64,000 nucleotides of DNA. Source: Methanolobus sp. GTDB taxonomy: Archaea > Halobacteriota > Methanosarcinia > Methanosarcinales > Methanosarcinaceae. Below the pieces are notes generated by a model. That model was not told where the DNA came from and did no database searches. It saw only the letters and a list, made by a program, of their open reading frames with translations. Below are positions 18,853 through 27,951 of the stretch, piece by piece (position 1 is the first letter of the stretch; each line of letters opens with the position of its first letter). The DNA lies in NCBI RefSeq assembly GCF_016278365.1, contig NZ_JADQBZ010000008.1, forward strand, positions 186,001-250,000, in the 5' to 3' direction. Made by a program: the position numbers and the translations under genes.

Positions 18853-18945
18853 CTTGCTCATAAAGTCTCTTTGATTACAAACTCAGCTTCTTGACCACAA
18901 AGTAGCCCTTTTGACTATAAACTATGCATTTAATCATTAAGTCGA
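18853..18945 (+). repeat. Degenerate 20-bp tandem repeat
   Basis: Units of about 20 bp read CATAAAGT..CTTTGAT, TACAAACT..CTTGAC, CACAAAGT..TTTTGAC, TATAAACT..TTTAATC. The first unit starts inside CTTGCTCATAAAGT (18853-18866), which recurs inverted at 19941-19954. Confidence 0.55.
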
Positions 18946-19011
18946 GTAACAATATCACATATTGCTATCGATTCCTTAAAGTGAATCAAATTTCAGCATT
19001 TGGAACTGGAA

Positions 19012-19767
19012 TTATGATTCCGAACTTTTAATTTCCCGTATCTCTGGATATCTACCTTCCCCAGCAAACATGATATTGTCTGCTTTAAACCAGCTGTCCT
19101 GAGAACCTATCAGCGTAAGGTGACAATGTTGCGAGTAAGAATCTTGTCTACGTGAGTTGTACCAGCTATTAGTCCCATGTACACTTACAACAAGATTGAC
19201 TTTAGCATCTTCTTCACTAATGTCATATTTCACATAAATGTTAGAAAATGATTTTGAAGAATTATCTGAGTTAATTGGTAGAATTAAAGCATTCTCTATG
19301 GGTTCAAGAGTGTCGATAATATAGTCCGTTCCATAATAAGTGTCAAGCACAATATTCCGTTTTTCACTAACCATGATTGGCTCTACGTTTTCAACAGCTA
19401 TCATAGTACCGTTAGGTGTTTCCACAAAGTAACAATCCCATTTCCCAGTATAGACATTGCCTTGTTTCACATCAGCAATAAAAGATTCACTTACTAACAA
19501 ATTATCTTTTCCTGAAACTACTGGAATGTATATGATCACATTATCAATTGTAGTCCTAACGCCAGGGGTAGATGATACATAAAGTTCAAGATTGTACATG
19601 TAGTCACTTTTAACATCATCTCCATAATATTCCCAATCCATACTATCCTGCACACTTTCTGCAATACCCAAAAAGATCAAACTGCCAAATATTAAAATAT
19701 ACTGCAAGAACAACACTAAAAGTAGGATTATGGAAATGCCAAAAACAGCCTTAATAAATTTATTCAT
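19012..19767 (-). CDS. Membrane-anchored extracytoplasmic protein, function unknown
   Basis: 251 residues. Residues ~8-36 are a hydrophobic signal anchor, and the rest is a beta-rich soluble domain facing outside. It contains a GTDYIIDTLEPIENALILP stretch and two tryptophan-containing segments, but no motif I can name. The gene is flanked by related repeat fragments (inverted 14-mers and direct 13-mers at 18853-18904 and 19924-19954), so it may have arrived as a unit. It is monocistronic, with AGGTATTTC before ATG. Confidence 0.6.
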   Translation of the reverse strand: MNKFIKAVFGISIILLLVLFLQYILIFGSLIFLGIAESVQDSMDWEYYGDDVKSDYMYNLELYVSSTPGVRTTIDNVIIYIPVVSGKDNLLVSESFIADVKQGNVYTGKWDCYFVETPNGTMIAVENVEPIMVSEKRNIVLDTYYGTDYIIDTLEPIENALILPINSDNSSKSFSNIYVKYDISEEDAKVNLVVSVHGTNSWYNSRRQDSYSQHCHLTLIGSQDSWFKADNIMFAGEGRYPEIREIKSSES

Positions 19768-19923
19768 GAAATACCTAAACAGTATTTACAATTTTCTGAG
19801 AATATAAACTTTCCTACCTATGATGGCACAATTTAATTATTTTGTGCTTAATGAGCACGACAATTACACAACTATCGGTCAAGATGTATGGTTCAATTCA
19901 TAACAAGTTGTTGATGTGTAATC

Positions 19924-19954
19924 TGACCACAAAGTAAGGCACTTTATGAGCAAG
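19924..19954 (+). repeat. Repeat fragments matching 18.85 kb
   Basis: TGACCACAAAGTA (19924-19936) is a direct copy of 18892-18904, and ACTTTATGAGCAAG (19941-19954) is the inverse of 18853-18866. Together they flank the gene at 19012-19767. Confidence 0.65.
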
Positions 19955-20068
19955 CCCTAAAATTACAATAGTTATAAATATGATCAACTTAGTATAAAGA
20001 TGCCGGTTGCCTGTCAGTAAGCGGCACAGAGAATACAAGAAAGATTTAATTGAAAAGGAGAAAAAGCC

Positions 20069-20203
20069 ATGTCTGAAAATGAAGAGCGAATGTTTACTAC
20101 TTCTCCCCTGCCACCCGTATTACATGGATTCAGATTAAGAGATGTGAAGACTCAAAACAAAATACATTCGATACCGGATAGTCACGCAGTCAGTGTAGAA
20201 TAA
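20069..20203 (+). CDS. Short hypothetical protein (44 aa)
   Basis: From ATG 20069, with AAAGGAG about 9 bases upstream, a 44-residue frame reads MSENEERMFTTSPLPPVL and ends in SHAVSVE. The good ribosome site and an upstream TATA-like run near 19975-19985 favour real translation. No domain is recognised. It lies 208 bases before the next plus-strand gene and could be its leader cistron. Confidence 0.4.
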   Translation: MSENEERMFTTSPLPPVLHGFRLRDVKTQNKIHSIPDSHAVSVE

Positions 20204-20411
20204 TAGTTAATTTTCTGCCAGGCACTGATACTTATCACACATATCGGGCCTGCTATCTTTATCGAGAGGCGGCCATTCGGGCAGAAATAATGGAAGGTTG
20301 TTATGAAGACCAGTCTTCATGACACCTTTTACCTGTTCTCATCATCCGGTGCACTTATCCGTATCTGAAGCAGTATTCAAAGATCACTTATCGTTCGAAG
20401 GAGGCTTCTCA

Positions 20412-21020
20412 ATGAAACTACCTACGCCCATAAAACATGCCCTGATCGAAGCAACAATTTCCATGTACATTGAAACCTATCCGTCGTCCAGGAGTAGTAA
20501 AGAACCCCTTGCTTTTGCGATCCCCATGATCAAAATCCGGGAGGATACAGAAATATTCGGCATCACTGACTCCGACATCCAGGCTACAGTCGCCGGAAAC
20601 CCAAATTCCTTGTCATACATCAAAGACTCTGACGTCGTACAGTTCATTCCTCCATTTACCCGAGCCTGCAACCTTTACGATAAGGTCCTCAATAATATCA
20701 AAACGAACACATCTGTTGATCCAAAAACCACAATCTTTTATGACCCTACGATAAAAGAAGAACTCATCTACCATTTCTTCAGTGGCTCAATCGTCCTGAT
20801 GGTCCCCGAAGACCTGTCCGACCTGTCACAGCTTAAATTCGCTCTAACGGCCGGAGGAAGTAAGCTCCGATCTATCATTGATATAACAGGTGGCTGGGTC
20901 TACCTTTTCCCGAAGCATATAATGCAGTCTCAGGAATGTGGCAAAATATTAGCCAGGGATACGAATGTTGATAAGGTCCTCGCAAGATATCTGGAAGAAA
21001 TATTTCCAATGGAAGTCTGA
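20412..21020 (+). CDS. Hypothetical cytosolic protein
   Basis: 202 residues from ATG 20412, preceded by GAAGGAGG with 8 bases spacing. An in-frame ATG at 20319 gives 31 more residues of unconvincing composition, so I prefer 20412. The protein is alpha/beta with no signal or membrane segment; visible segments are ALIEATISMYIE near 13-24 and SIIDITGGWVYLFPKHI. No family recognised. The middle (FIPPFTRACNLYDKVL) vaguely recalls the FIPPHL segment of the Msr FilR1 domain, but I would not claim relationship. Confidence 0.6.
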   Translation: MKLPTPIKHALIEATISMYIETYPSSRSSKEPLAFAIPMIKIREDTEIFGITDSDIQATVAGNPNSLSYIKDSDVVQFIPPFTRACNLYDKVLNNIKTNTSVDPKTTIFYDPTIKEELIYHFFSGSIVLMVPEDLSDLSQLKFALTAGGSKLRSIIDITGGWVYLFPKHIMQSQECGKILARDTNVDKVLARYLEEIFPMEV

Positions 21021-21217
21021 ATATCTGACATAATTTTCGGGTCATCGGCCTGTACCTCTCATCTGGTCAATGATGGGAGACAGGAAACCTTGGTTCGCCA
21101 ACATCGAAGCTAGCCGGATGTAAACTTGGCCGATATATTGTTTTTTAACTTCTCTGGGAAAAGTTCAGGTTGAATGGAAAATGAGAGTTTTCCACTCAAC
21201 CTGAATATGATACGGAT

Positions 21218-21580
21218 TTATTCGCTTATCCAGGCCTTTGCTTCAGCAAGCTCTTCATTGCTGTAAGTCCTCACCGGGCCGGGAATTACATACTTGAATA
21301 TTTCCATGGCGTTGATTACCCAATCCTCATCAGAGACAACTGCTATTTTTTCAAATGATGTGAAGTGTTGTGTAGCGGCCTTAGCATCTTCCAGCATAGC
21401 CTTACGGGTGAATCTCTCAAAATCCTTGTCCAGCTGGTAGAGAAAACGAATTTTCCCATACTTTTCCTTTTTGTCCTCAATAAGAGGAACCAAGACCTTG
21501 TCGTAGTCTTCCTCCTTTACTACTCCGCTTGCATTGACTGCGACTACTTTATCCGGCATCCCCTCTATAATTTCTATCAT
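21218..21580 (-). CDS. SpoIIAA-like/STAS protein
   Basis: About 120 residues with the pattern of the SpoIIAA-like (PF11964) family: MIEIIEGMPDKVVAVNASG at the start, KIRFLYQLDKDFERF in the middle and IAVVSDEDWVINAMEIFKYVIPG near the end. An upstream ATG at 21628 would add 16 residues, but GGAGGTG lies just before 21580. Members are small cytosolic STAS-fold proteins, often with lipid- or partner-binding roles that are not settled. Monocistronic. Confidence 0.8.
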   Translation of the reverse strand: MIEIIEGMPDKVVAVNASGVVKEEDYDKVLVPLIEDKKEKYGKIRFLYQLDKDFERFTRKAMLEDAKAATQHFTSFEKIAVVSDEDWVINAMEIFKYVIPGPVRTYSNEELAEAKAWISE

Positions 21581-21715
21581 TCCACACCTCCATTTCTGAT
21601 TTACTTTGTTAGATAACGCTACGATCAATCAGATTTGGTGCCCAAATTTATATAAGCATATCCGCTTCAAGTTTGAGGTCCCTGCAGATCAAAAAATAAA
21701 AGTGCTGAACATTCA

Positions 21716-22510
21716 TCAAATCCCGGTTATTGGTGTTGAACCCTTCAGGTAATGATCAAACAGTTCTTTCCCCCACTCAAGTGCAGTACTGCTATATGAC
21801 ATCAGCTCTTTGTTATCATACCGGCCGTCCTTTTTTAACATTGTCAGCAAAATACAGTAATCATTCAATGTAATGTAAACAAAATTGAATGGTTTACTAT
21901 AAAGGTAGAACTTAATATAGGGATTGTCCAGCAATTCCTGGAAATCATTATGATTTTGTGTTCTAAGCTTGTCAAAGAGCTCTTCCGAAATAACCATTAG
22001 GATCTCTGTTTCATTACTTGTCCATAAATCAAACAGTTCCATGAAATTAGGATGAAATATAGTAGTGGCAGCGTACATTTTATTTGAAATAGCAGACTTT
22101 TTTGTAAAATCCTTGTTGAGCTCGTGTATGTTAGATATGCATGGTTCATTGACACGATATTGACCTAGCTCACTTATTCTGCCCAGCAGTTCAGGAGGGA
22201 TGAATTCCAGATCGCGCTCTCCCCAAAAGTTAGTGTTAAAATCCAGGACATCTACTGTACTCAATAAAGGTTTCATTTCATCCACTATCAGTTTTCCGAT
22301 ACTTGTCAGTTCATAAGTGTCTTTATGGTGAGAAACAAGATAATGGTCTTCCAATATTCTAATCTGCGGAAGTAATGCCTGTCTTGTTGTATTAAGAGCA
22401 CTGAAGAGAGATTCCATTTCCATTGCCCTGTCACATAACAGCAGGAGAACTCCCTTTCTTTTCTCGGATGCAAACACCACATCAAGTAGCGATTTCTTCA
22501 ACTTGTGCAC
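21716..22510 (-). CDS. Msr-type transcriptional regulator (winged helix + FilR1)
   Basis: 264 residues. Winged helix: KKSLLDVVFASEKRKGVLL, then LNTTRQALLPQIRILEDHYL. FilR1 domain: FWGERDLEFIPPELLGRI. C-terminus: ALEWGKELFDHYLKGSTP. Two starts are possible, GTG 22510 and TTG 22501. AGGATGT sits about 7 bases before the TTG, the same arrangement as in the gene at 13890-14684, so the shorter form is likelier. Target genes are not adjacent. Confidence 0.87.
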   Translation of the reverse strand: MHKLKKSLLDVVFASEKRKGVLLLLCDRAMEMESLFSALNTTRQALLPQIRILEDHYLVSHHKDTYELTSIGKLIVDEMKPLLSTVDVLDFNTNFWGERDLEFIPPELLGRISELGQYRVNEPCISNIHELNKDFTKKSAISNKMYAATTIFHPNFMELFDLWTSNETEILMVISEELFDKLRTQNHNDFQELLDNPYIKFYLYSKPFNFVYITLNDYCILLTMLKKDGRYDNKELMSYSSTALEWGKELFDHYLKGSTPITGI

Positions 22511-22700
22511 ATCCTGATAATGAACTGTAAATTCAGATCGCGTTATATTAAAGTATAAAGCTAGTGCTATTTATAGTGAACTACATGAAACCCTAATAAT
22601 ACTTCTAGTGCTTTAAGGGGGCTACCGTATTGTATTAATTCGTAATTTCCCACAGTCTTTACTATTTCCCGAGCAACCCTAAGCCAATGCTCGCAATTCA

Positions 22701-23117
22701 TTATTCATCGTAATAAATAAACTGCCAGCCAACTCCGAATTTATCTGTTACGAATCCATATAATTTACTCCAGAACGTTTCCTGAAGTTCCATACCTACG
22801 GTACCATCCGTTTCAAGTTTGCTGAACATTGACCTTATTTTAGCCGTATCTTTAATGTTAATTACAAGGCTGATGTTGTTCCCCACGGTGAATGGCATAT
22901 CTGGCGGGATATCGGAAAACATCACAGTGCTTCCCTCTATATCAAGAGAAGTATGCATTACCAGATCCTTTGTCTCTTCCGTTAGAGGAAAATCCTCATC
23001 TGCAGGCGCATCTTTGTATAACATAAGTTGAGGTTTTTCTGTTCCAAAGACCTCTGCATAGTATTCCACAGCTTCACGACAGTTCCCGTTAAAATTTATG
23101 TATGCCTCTACAGACAT
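22701..23117 (-). CDS. PhnB-like VOC (glyoxalase fold) protein
   Basis: About 138 residues. AYINFNGNCREAVEYYAEVFG at the N-terminus, MVMHTSLDIEGSTVMFSD in the middle and FWSKLYGFVTDKFGVGWQF at the end are typical of the PhnB/YjdN branch of the vicinal oxygen chelate superfamily. These are dimeric cytosolic proteins, mostly without known substrate. GGAGTG lies 6 bases before ATG 23117, so I set the start five codons inside the longest frame. Monocistronic. Confidence 0.85.
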   Translation of the reverse strand: MSVEAYINFNGNCREAVEYYAEVFGTEKPQLMLYKDAPADEDFPLTEETKDLVMHTSLDIEGSTVMFSDIPPDMPFTVGNNISLVINIKDTAKIRSMFSKLETDGTVGMELQETFWSKLYGFVTDKFGVGWQFIYYDE

Positions 23118-23344
23118 TTCTGACACTCCCATCTTTAAGTATGCTTATTATAACTGATGCCTACTCCGTTAAATAGCTTACTCATGGTCCAAAACCTATT
23201 ATGGATTGCCGGATGAAGGGGAATTTAATATAGGAGTTGTGAGAGAAGATAAATGCCTTTTCAGATAGTGCTGGCCAATTACCAGCCAATTGGTCGTGAA
23301 CCTCACTGTAAAGCATCCCAAAAACTAAAAAGGAAGTACCTGAA

Positions 23345-24163
23345 ATGCCATCGTTGTATCTGATATCATGCAGGATGTTCGAAGATGAGCTTGTTCATAT
23401 ATTTGAAGAAGAAGATGAAGAAGATGAGAGTACTCGCCTGATAGTTATCGAGAATCAAAATATCAGCGAGATTGAAAAGAAACTGAATGAAGCATCTGTG
23501 AAATATGAAAGGGCATCATTTGAGGAGTTCCCTCCTAAAATTAATTCAATCGATGACTTTGTAGTTGTTCTGGATCTGCTGGAATTTGCACTGGATGCTA
23601 ATCCTCAGACACTCAAAGAGGAGGTTTACAGAGCCATTGAAACAAGAGGGGAATTATTTGATGGCATCCTGGTCTTTTATGGGCTCTGTGGCAATGTGCT
23701 CGACTCTCTTGAAAATGACTTTGCCTATCTGGAAATTCCTGTGAGAATACTTAGGGACTCACAGGGGGAAATTGTGGATGACTGCATCTGTGCCGCCTTT
23801 GAGAGCAGAGGTGCTTATGCAGAGGCCATTATGGGTGAAAAGAGAGGCGAAGGAACATATTTCCTCACACCGATGCAGGCGGCTAACTGGAGAGAGATGC
23901 TGGTACTTGCCAAACTGGCCCCCAATCCGGATGACACCGAAATGATGAGAATGGTCTTTGAGTATTCCGGTTACAAGAATGTAGGAAAGGTAGACACAGG
24001 TTTATGCTACGAAAAAGAGTTCCACAAAACAGTAGACGAATTCGCCAACCTCTTTGATCTAAAGATACGGTCTTTCACAGGTTCTACAAAGGTAACAGAT
24101 GAATCATATCATTCTATCAAGAAAGATATCATTCAGGAAGCATCTGAAAAACCCGTACTTTAA
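23345..24163 (+). CDS. DUF1638 protein, methyltransferase-associated family
   Basis: 272 residues. LYLISCRMFEDELVHIFEEE at the start and LVFYGLCGNVLDSL near 117-131 are DUF1638 hallmarks, followed by MQAANWREM. Proteins of this family are often encoded with corrinoid methyltransferases in methanogens and anaerobic bacteria, and some are thought to bind corrinoid or metal cofactors; the function is not established. Here no methyltransferase is within 20 kb, so it may act in trans. AAGGAAG precedes the ATG. Confidence 0.8.
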   Translation: MPSLYLISCRMFEDELVHIFEEEDEEDESTRLIVIENQNISEIEKKLNEASVKYERASFEEFPPKINSIDDFVVVLDLLEFALDANPQTLKEEVYRAIETRGELFDGILVFYGLCGNVLDSLENDFAYLEIPVRILRDSQGEIVDDCICAAFESRGAYAEAIMGEKRGEGTYFLTPMQAANWREMLVLAKLAPNPDDTEMMRMVFEYSGYKNVGKVDTGLCYEKEFHKTVDEFANLFDLKIRSFTGSTKVTDESYHSIKKDIIQEASEKPVL

Positions 24164-24232
24164 TCATCATCCACAGGGTTCACAGAGATTTTCCAGATAT
24201 GCTTCATGAAAATTTCAACAGACTCGGAAAGA

Positions 24233-25009
24233 TCAGATCCCATACCATTTGTTCAAATACTTAAAAACAATATTGTTGAATTCATCGTATTGCTCTATTG
24301 AGCAGACATGCCCGCAATCATCAATTACTTCTACATGGGAATTGCGGATTCTCTTACTGTACTTCAAAGTATCCTTTAAAAAAAGATAGTCCTGGCTCCC
24401 TGAAACATATAAGACCTTGATAGTATCATCCAATTCATCCAGCCAGGGCAGACTGTTCGTTGTCTGTGGGATTATATCCAGCCATTTACAAAACTCATCA
24501 TAGCCCAATTTCTTTGCTTCATTCACAAAGATAACTCTTGACCTTTTGTGGTTTCTTTTTGGCATTATGACATAGGCGAAGAACCTGTACAGTATCATAT
24601 AATTGATCGCTCTCTTGAATGTTATTGCCAGGAAAAGCAAACTCCTTGTCTTCAAATTGAACCTGACTATTCCTCCTCCCATAATCAAAGAATTCACTTT
24701 TTCGGGGTACAGCATGGCAAATCTTAAGCATATCAGCGAACTAAAGGAAAAGCCCAGTAAATTAGCTTTCCCTACCTGATAGTGATCCAGGGTATTTTTT
24801 ATAAGCTCACATACTTTTTCCAGGTCCAGATCCTCATTTACTTCTCCTTTATGCATTTCCAGGACAAGCAGGTTATAATACTTTGAAAAGAAACCGACCT
24901 GTTTTTTCCAGGTCCTTGCACTACCTCCAAAGCCATGGATAAATACTATCCATTCAACAGAGCTGCTCTTATAGTAAACTTCGGCACTAAACTTTTTTTC
25001 TTCTGCCAT
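24233..25009 (-). CDS. Alpha/beta hydrolase with GFSFS nucleophile elbow
   Basis: 258 residues. IVFIHGFGGSARTW provides the oxyanion region. GFSFSS near 91-96 is the nucleophile elbow, with Ser in place of the usual second Gly (GxSxS). VLYVSGSQDYLF holds the likely acid and DDCGHV the catalytic His. It overlaps the end of the radical SAM gene by 23 bases, so translation is coupled. It is the last gene of a three-gene unit with the radical SAM enzyme and a membrane-anchored protein. It may act on an ester or thioester made in that pathway; no substrate is evident. Confidence 0.85.
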   Translation of the reverse strand: MAEEKKFSAEVYYKSSSVEWIVFIHGFGGSARTWKKQVGFFSKYYNLLVLEMHKGEVNEDLDLEKVCELIKNTLDHYQVGKANLLGFSFSSLICLRFAMLYPEKVNSLIMGGGIVRFNLKTRSLLFLAITFKRAINYMILYRFFAYVIMPKRNHKRSRVIFVNEAKKLGYDEFCKWLDIIPQTTNSLPWLDELDDTIKVLYVSGSQDYLFLKDTLKYSKRIRNSHVEVIDDCGHVCSIEQYDEFNNIVFKYLNKWYGI

Positions 25010-26273
25010 CGGTTATTCCTTTCTTGAAAGCAAAGTATTTCAAGAACCGGGGGAAATTCTTCTGGTTATGCTCCGGCATCTTCCTAAATAGCTCTTCTGC
25101 CTTCTCTTCCCACTCTTTGGCCCGTTCAAAGCTTTTCTCCGCAAGAGCTTCAGCCGGTTCAGGATTAGCTAAATGGGTTGACCTTGCTCCTCCGGCATTG
25201 ACCACATCAATGATAGCCTGTGGATTATCTATCAAAGGACAGGGCCTTAAAGGATTTTGTGAGAACGGCTGAGCGTCTCTAAAAGCAGTGAAGAATTTAG
25301 ACCTGAGGGCTTCAGCAAGAGATACTTCGTATATGTTCGAATCCGAGTAATGACAGAAGGCACAGGGCTCCACATCACCCTTGGCATTTATATGAGCAAA
25401 ACCAACTCCTGCACCAATACAACCGAAAGACAGATGCCCATTGTTCCAGAAATCGATGATAACATAATCATGTTTTATGCAATAATCCCTGATCCTTTCC
25501 TGTACGTATGCTCTTTGCTCGGCCGTGCACACTAATGAAGTATCAGCATCGCTTCCCACCGGTATATATTGGAATAACCAGCCAAACCAGGCACCTTTTT
25601 CACGCATATGATCAAGGAACTCATCACTGGCTATGGTCTTATAGTTCCTGGAATGATAGCAGGCAGAAAAAGCAAACGCAATACCTCTGGACCTCAAAAT
25701 ATCCATTGCCTTGATGGCTTTATCATAAACACCCGGTCCCCTTCTGAAATCGGTTTCTTCTTTTGTCCCTTCGATGCTTATAAAAACATTCAAATTCCCC
25801 AGTTCAACCATTGCATCGGCGAGCTTTTCATCTATCAGAGTTGCATTAGTAAATGCACCGAATGTCATTTTGTTATGTTTTCTGCACAATTTCAGGATAT
25901 CGTCTTTCCGTAGTAAAGGTTCACCGCCAGTCATTAAACAATCCATGATCCCTAATTTTTCAGCCTGGTCTAATATGTCATCAAACTTCTCATATGAGAT
26001 ATTATGGCCGCTTTCATAATCTTGAGACCAGCATCCTTTACACTTTAAATTACAATTGCTGGTCGGGTCTACCAAAAGAACTCGTGGAATAGAACTTTTA
26101 TTTTTGAATCCACTATATAGCTCTTTTAAAGTAATGAAATTGCCCATCGTTAAATGAGTAGTTATTCTCTTGGCTGAAAAAAATTGCTTACTTCTGTAGA
26201 TGTAAGCTTTATGATGTGGAAATGGAGGTATTCTTTCTTTATTTCCATTGATCATTAAATATTTCAATTGCAA
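24987..26273 (-). CDS. Radical SAM enzyme with C-terminal Cys motif
   Basis: About 428 residues, with a TTG start (26273 or 26267; AGGAG fits the latter). The radical SAM cluster motif is CNLKCKGC (CxxxCxxC, near 73-80), followed by the GGEP motif in MTGGEPLLRK and SIEGTKEETDFRRG. The C-terminus has CIGAGVGFAH, EPCAFCHYS and RPCPLI, suggesting auxiliary metal-cluster ligands. It belongs to a family of anaerobe radical SAM proteins whose reaction I cannot name. It sits between the membrane-anchored protein gene (10 bases upstream) and the hydrolase (overlapping), on one strand. Confidence 0.85.
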   Translation of the reverse strand: MQLKYLMINGNKERIPPFPHHKAYIYRSKQFFSAKRITTHLTMGNFITLKELYSGFKNKSSIPRVLLVDPTSNCNLKCKGCWSQDYESGHNISYEKFDDILDQAEKLGIMDCLMTGGEPLLRKDDILKLCRKHNKMTFGAFTNATLIDEKLADAMVELGNLNVFISIEGTKEETDFRRGPGVYDKAIKAMDILRSRGIAFAFSACYHSRNYKTIASDEFLDHMREKGAWFGWLFQYIPVGSDADTSLVCTAEQRAYVQERIRDYCIKHDYVIIDFWNNGHLSFGCIGAGVGFAHINAKGDVEPCAFCHYSDSNIYEVSLAEALRSKFFTAFRDAQPFSQNPLRPCPLIDNPQAIIDVVNAGGARSTHLANPEPAEALAEKSFERAKEWEEKAEELFRKMPEHNQKNFPRFLKYFAFKKGITDGRRKKV

Positions 26274-26283
26274 AACTCCTGAC

Positions 26284-27018
26284 CTATTTTTTAGTTACGG
26301 ATACTTTTTGAGGAATAACTCCATCAAAAACGAATTCACCGTTAGAATTAGAGGTCAGGCTGTTTATTTCAAGGCCGGGGACAACTGTATATATCCGAGG
26401 GAAGAATTCTTCCATTACGCTTACGCTTTCGTCTTCCATATATGTATCAGGAAGTGAAACCGCTCCGAGAGAAAATGCTTCCGGATCTCCGCTTAATTGG
26501 TTATTTGTAATGCTGATTCGTCCTTTGCTATAGATATTTAAGTTATCCGGTAGTGGAAGAGGAACATCGTCTGCAACATCAGAGTACAGGTCGGCTTTAA
26601 GTCTTTTTATATCTGCGGTGCTCGATCCCTCCATTGTTCCATCCGGTAAAGCTTTTACCTGTAAATTGTCAAACCACCAGAAACCTGGTGCAATCTCATT
26701 CAGTAAAGCCGTTGATTCTTCAGCAGTTAAAGTGAATTCTTTCCTTTCATATTCTGAAAACTCAAAATTATAATCATTGATTGATTTCTTTTCCGCGTTC
26801 TTCTTATATTCTTCCAGTTCTTCGCCGGTCATACCTTCGTATTCAACCATAATGCCTGTTTTCTCTAAGGCACTTACATAGTCCGCGTGAGTGTATTCAA
26901 CCCCAAGATCTTTCGGTCCGAATAATGAAAAACTTGCATATACCCAAGAAACACTAGCTATAATTAATACAAATACTACTAACAATACGTATTTGAGTTT
27001 TCCTTTTTCTGCGCTCAT
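26284..27018 (-). CDS. Membrane-anchored extracytoplasmic protein of the radical SAM unit
   Basis: 244 residues. A basic N-terminus is followed by one membrane segment (about 9-30). The outer domain has an acidic helical stretch (EELEEYKKNAEKK) and a beta-rich domain (GRISITNNQLSGDPEAFSLG). It ends in VSVTKK. AGGTGATACA before ATG is a strong ribosome site. It is the first gene of the unit 27018-24233 and lies 10 bases before the radical SAM gene. The outer half resembles lipid- or ligand-binding surface domains only in a general way; no family recognised. Confidence 0.65.
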   Translation of the reverse strand: MSAEKGKLKYVLLVVFVLIIASVSWVYASFSLFGPKDLGVEYTHADYVSALEKTGIMVEYEGMTGEELEEYKKNAEKKSINDYNFEFSEYERKEFTLTAEESTALLNEIAPGFWWFDNLQVKALPDGTMEGSSTADIKRLKADLYSDVADDVPLPLPDNLNIYSKGRISITNNQLSGDPEAFSLGAVSLPDTYMEDESVSVMEEFFPRIYTVVPGLEINSLTSNSNGEFVFDGVIPQKVSVTKK

Positions 27019-27336
27019 TGTATCACCTATTTATTATTCTAAGTGTATAATAATAATCTCTGCTTTATTCTATTTAAGTTAATACCCAACCATTTGTATT
27101 CAAAAGTAAACAAAGAATATTCACCTTGTTTTTCTGTAGGACATATAACAAAAACTAAGTATATTGTCGTTAATCCCACCGGGAATATATGCTTTTCTAT
27201 CAGAAACGGTCTGGCTTTAAATGAGTCCCTGACCAGTGGTTACTATTTTATACTGTGATTACGAGGTTACAATTCTTAGATCGTTCACAACTTCTAAATA
27301 CATCTTTCTCCAAATAAGAAAAGGAGATTCTAAAAA
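27019..27336. other. Divergent promoter region
   Basis: This stretch separates the minus-strand radical SAM unit from the plus-strand methyltransferase-like gene. It holds their promoters and the GGAG site (about 27323-27327). No further gene is recognised. Confidence 0.35.
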
Positions 27337-27927
27337 TTGATTTCATCCACGATAATCCTGATTCTTTGTCTGGTGGCATTTGCAGCCATTCACAGCTTCC
27401 TTGCAAGCCTGCGCTTCAAACGTTTTATCAGGCGTGCCTTAGGTGCCAAGGCGGACAAATTGTATATACCTGCATTCAGTCTAATAGCCGTGGTGACGAT
27501 ATTACCACTTCCTTATCTGCTGTACAAGAACCCGGGGCCGTTCCTTTATATAATTCCATCTCCATGGCGCTGGTTCATGGTCGGCGGACAATTAGTTGCC
27601 GCAATCGTTGCTCCCATGGCTTTAAGGGATGCGCCCCACCGATTCAGGGTAAGTTCACAGCTATCCGGATCAGGAACTGCTGAAGCAGGCCGTCTTGATA
27701 TCCGGGGCATTTACCGCTGGGTGAGGGATCCCTTCCTGCTCTCCGGACTTGTCATAATGTGGTTAACTCCCTTTATGACCGTCAACCTGCTCATTATCTA
27801 CATTTTGACGACCGTATACCTGTACCTGGGATCACTGCACTGGGAAAGCCGACTGGTGGCACAGTTTGGTAATGAATACAGGGAATATCAGAAGAGTGTT
27901 CACAGGATAATTCCGAGCTTAAAGTGA
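27337..27927 (+). CDS. Membrane protein of the isoprenylcysteine methyltransferase/NnrU type
   Basis: 196 residues from TTG 27337 behind an AAGGAG site. About five or six membrane segments are visible. The C-terminal signature GIYRWVRDPFLLSGLVIMW, followed by WESRLVAQFGNEYREYQKSVHRIIP, matches the ICMT/PEMT-like fold, where the conserved RHP is RDP here. Such proteins methylate lipids or prenyl-cysteine, but NnrU-like relatives have no proven activity. Monocistronic. Confidence 0.75.
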   Translation: MISSTIILILCLVAFAAIHSFLASLRFKRFIRRALGAKADKLYIPAFSLIAVVTILPLPYLLYKNPGPFLYIIPSPWRWFMVGGQLVAAIVAPMALRDAPHRFRVSSQLSGSGTAEAGRLDIRGIYRWVRDPFLLSGLVIMWLTPFMTVNLLIIYILTTVYLYLGSLHWESRLVAQFGNEYREYQKSVHRIIPSLK

Positions 27928-27951
27928 TAGTGATAAAAGATTTCTTCACTT

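Noticed and set aside
18853-18945. CRISPR array
   Set aside because: The ~20-bp units are degenerate and directly adjacent with no spacers; no cas genes are present.
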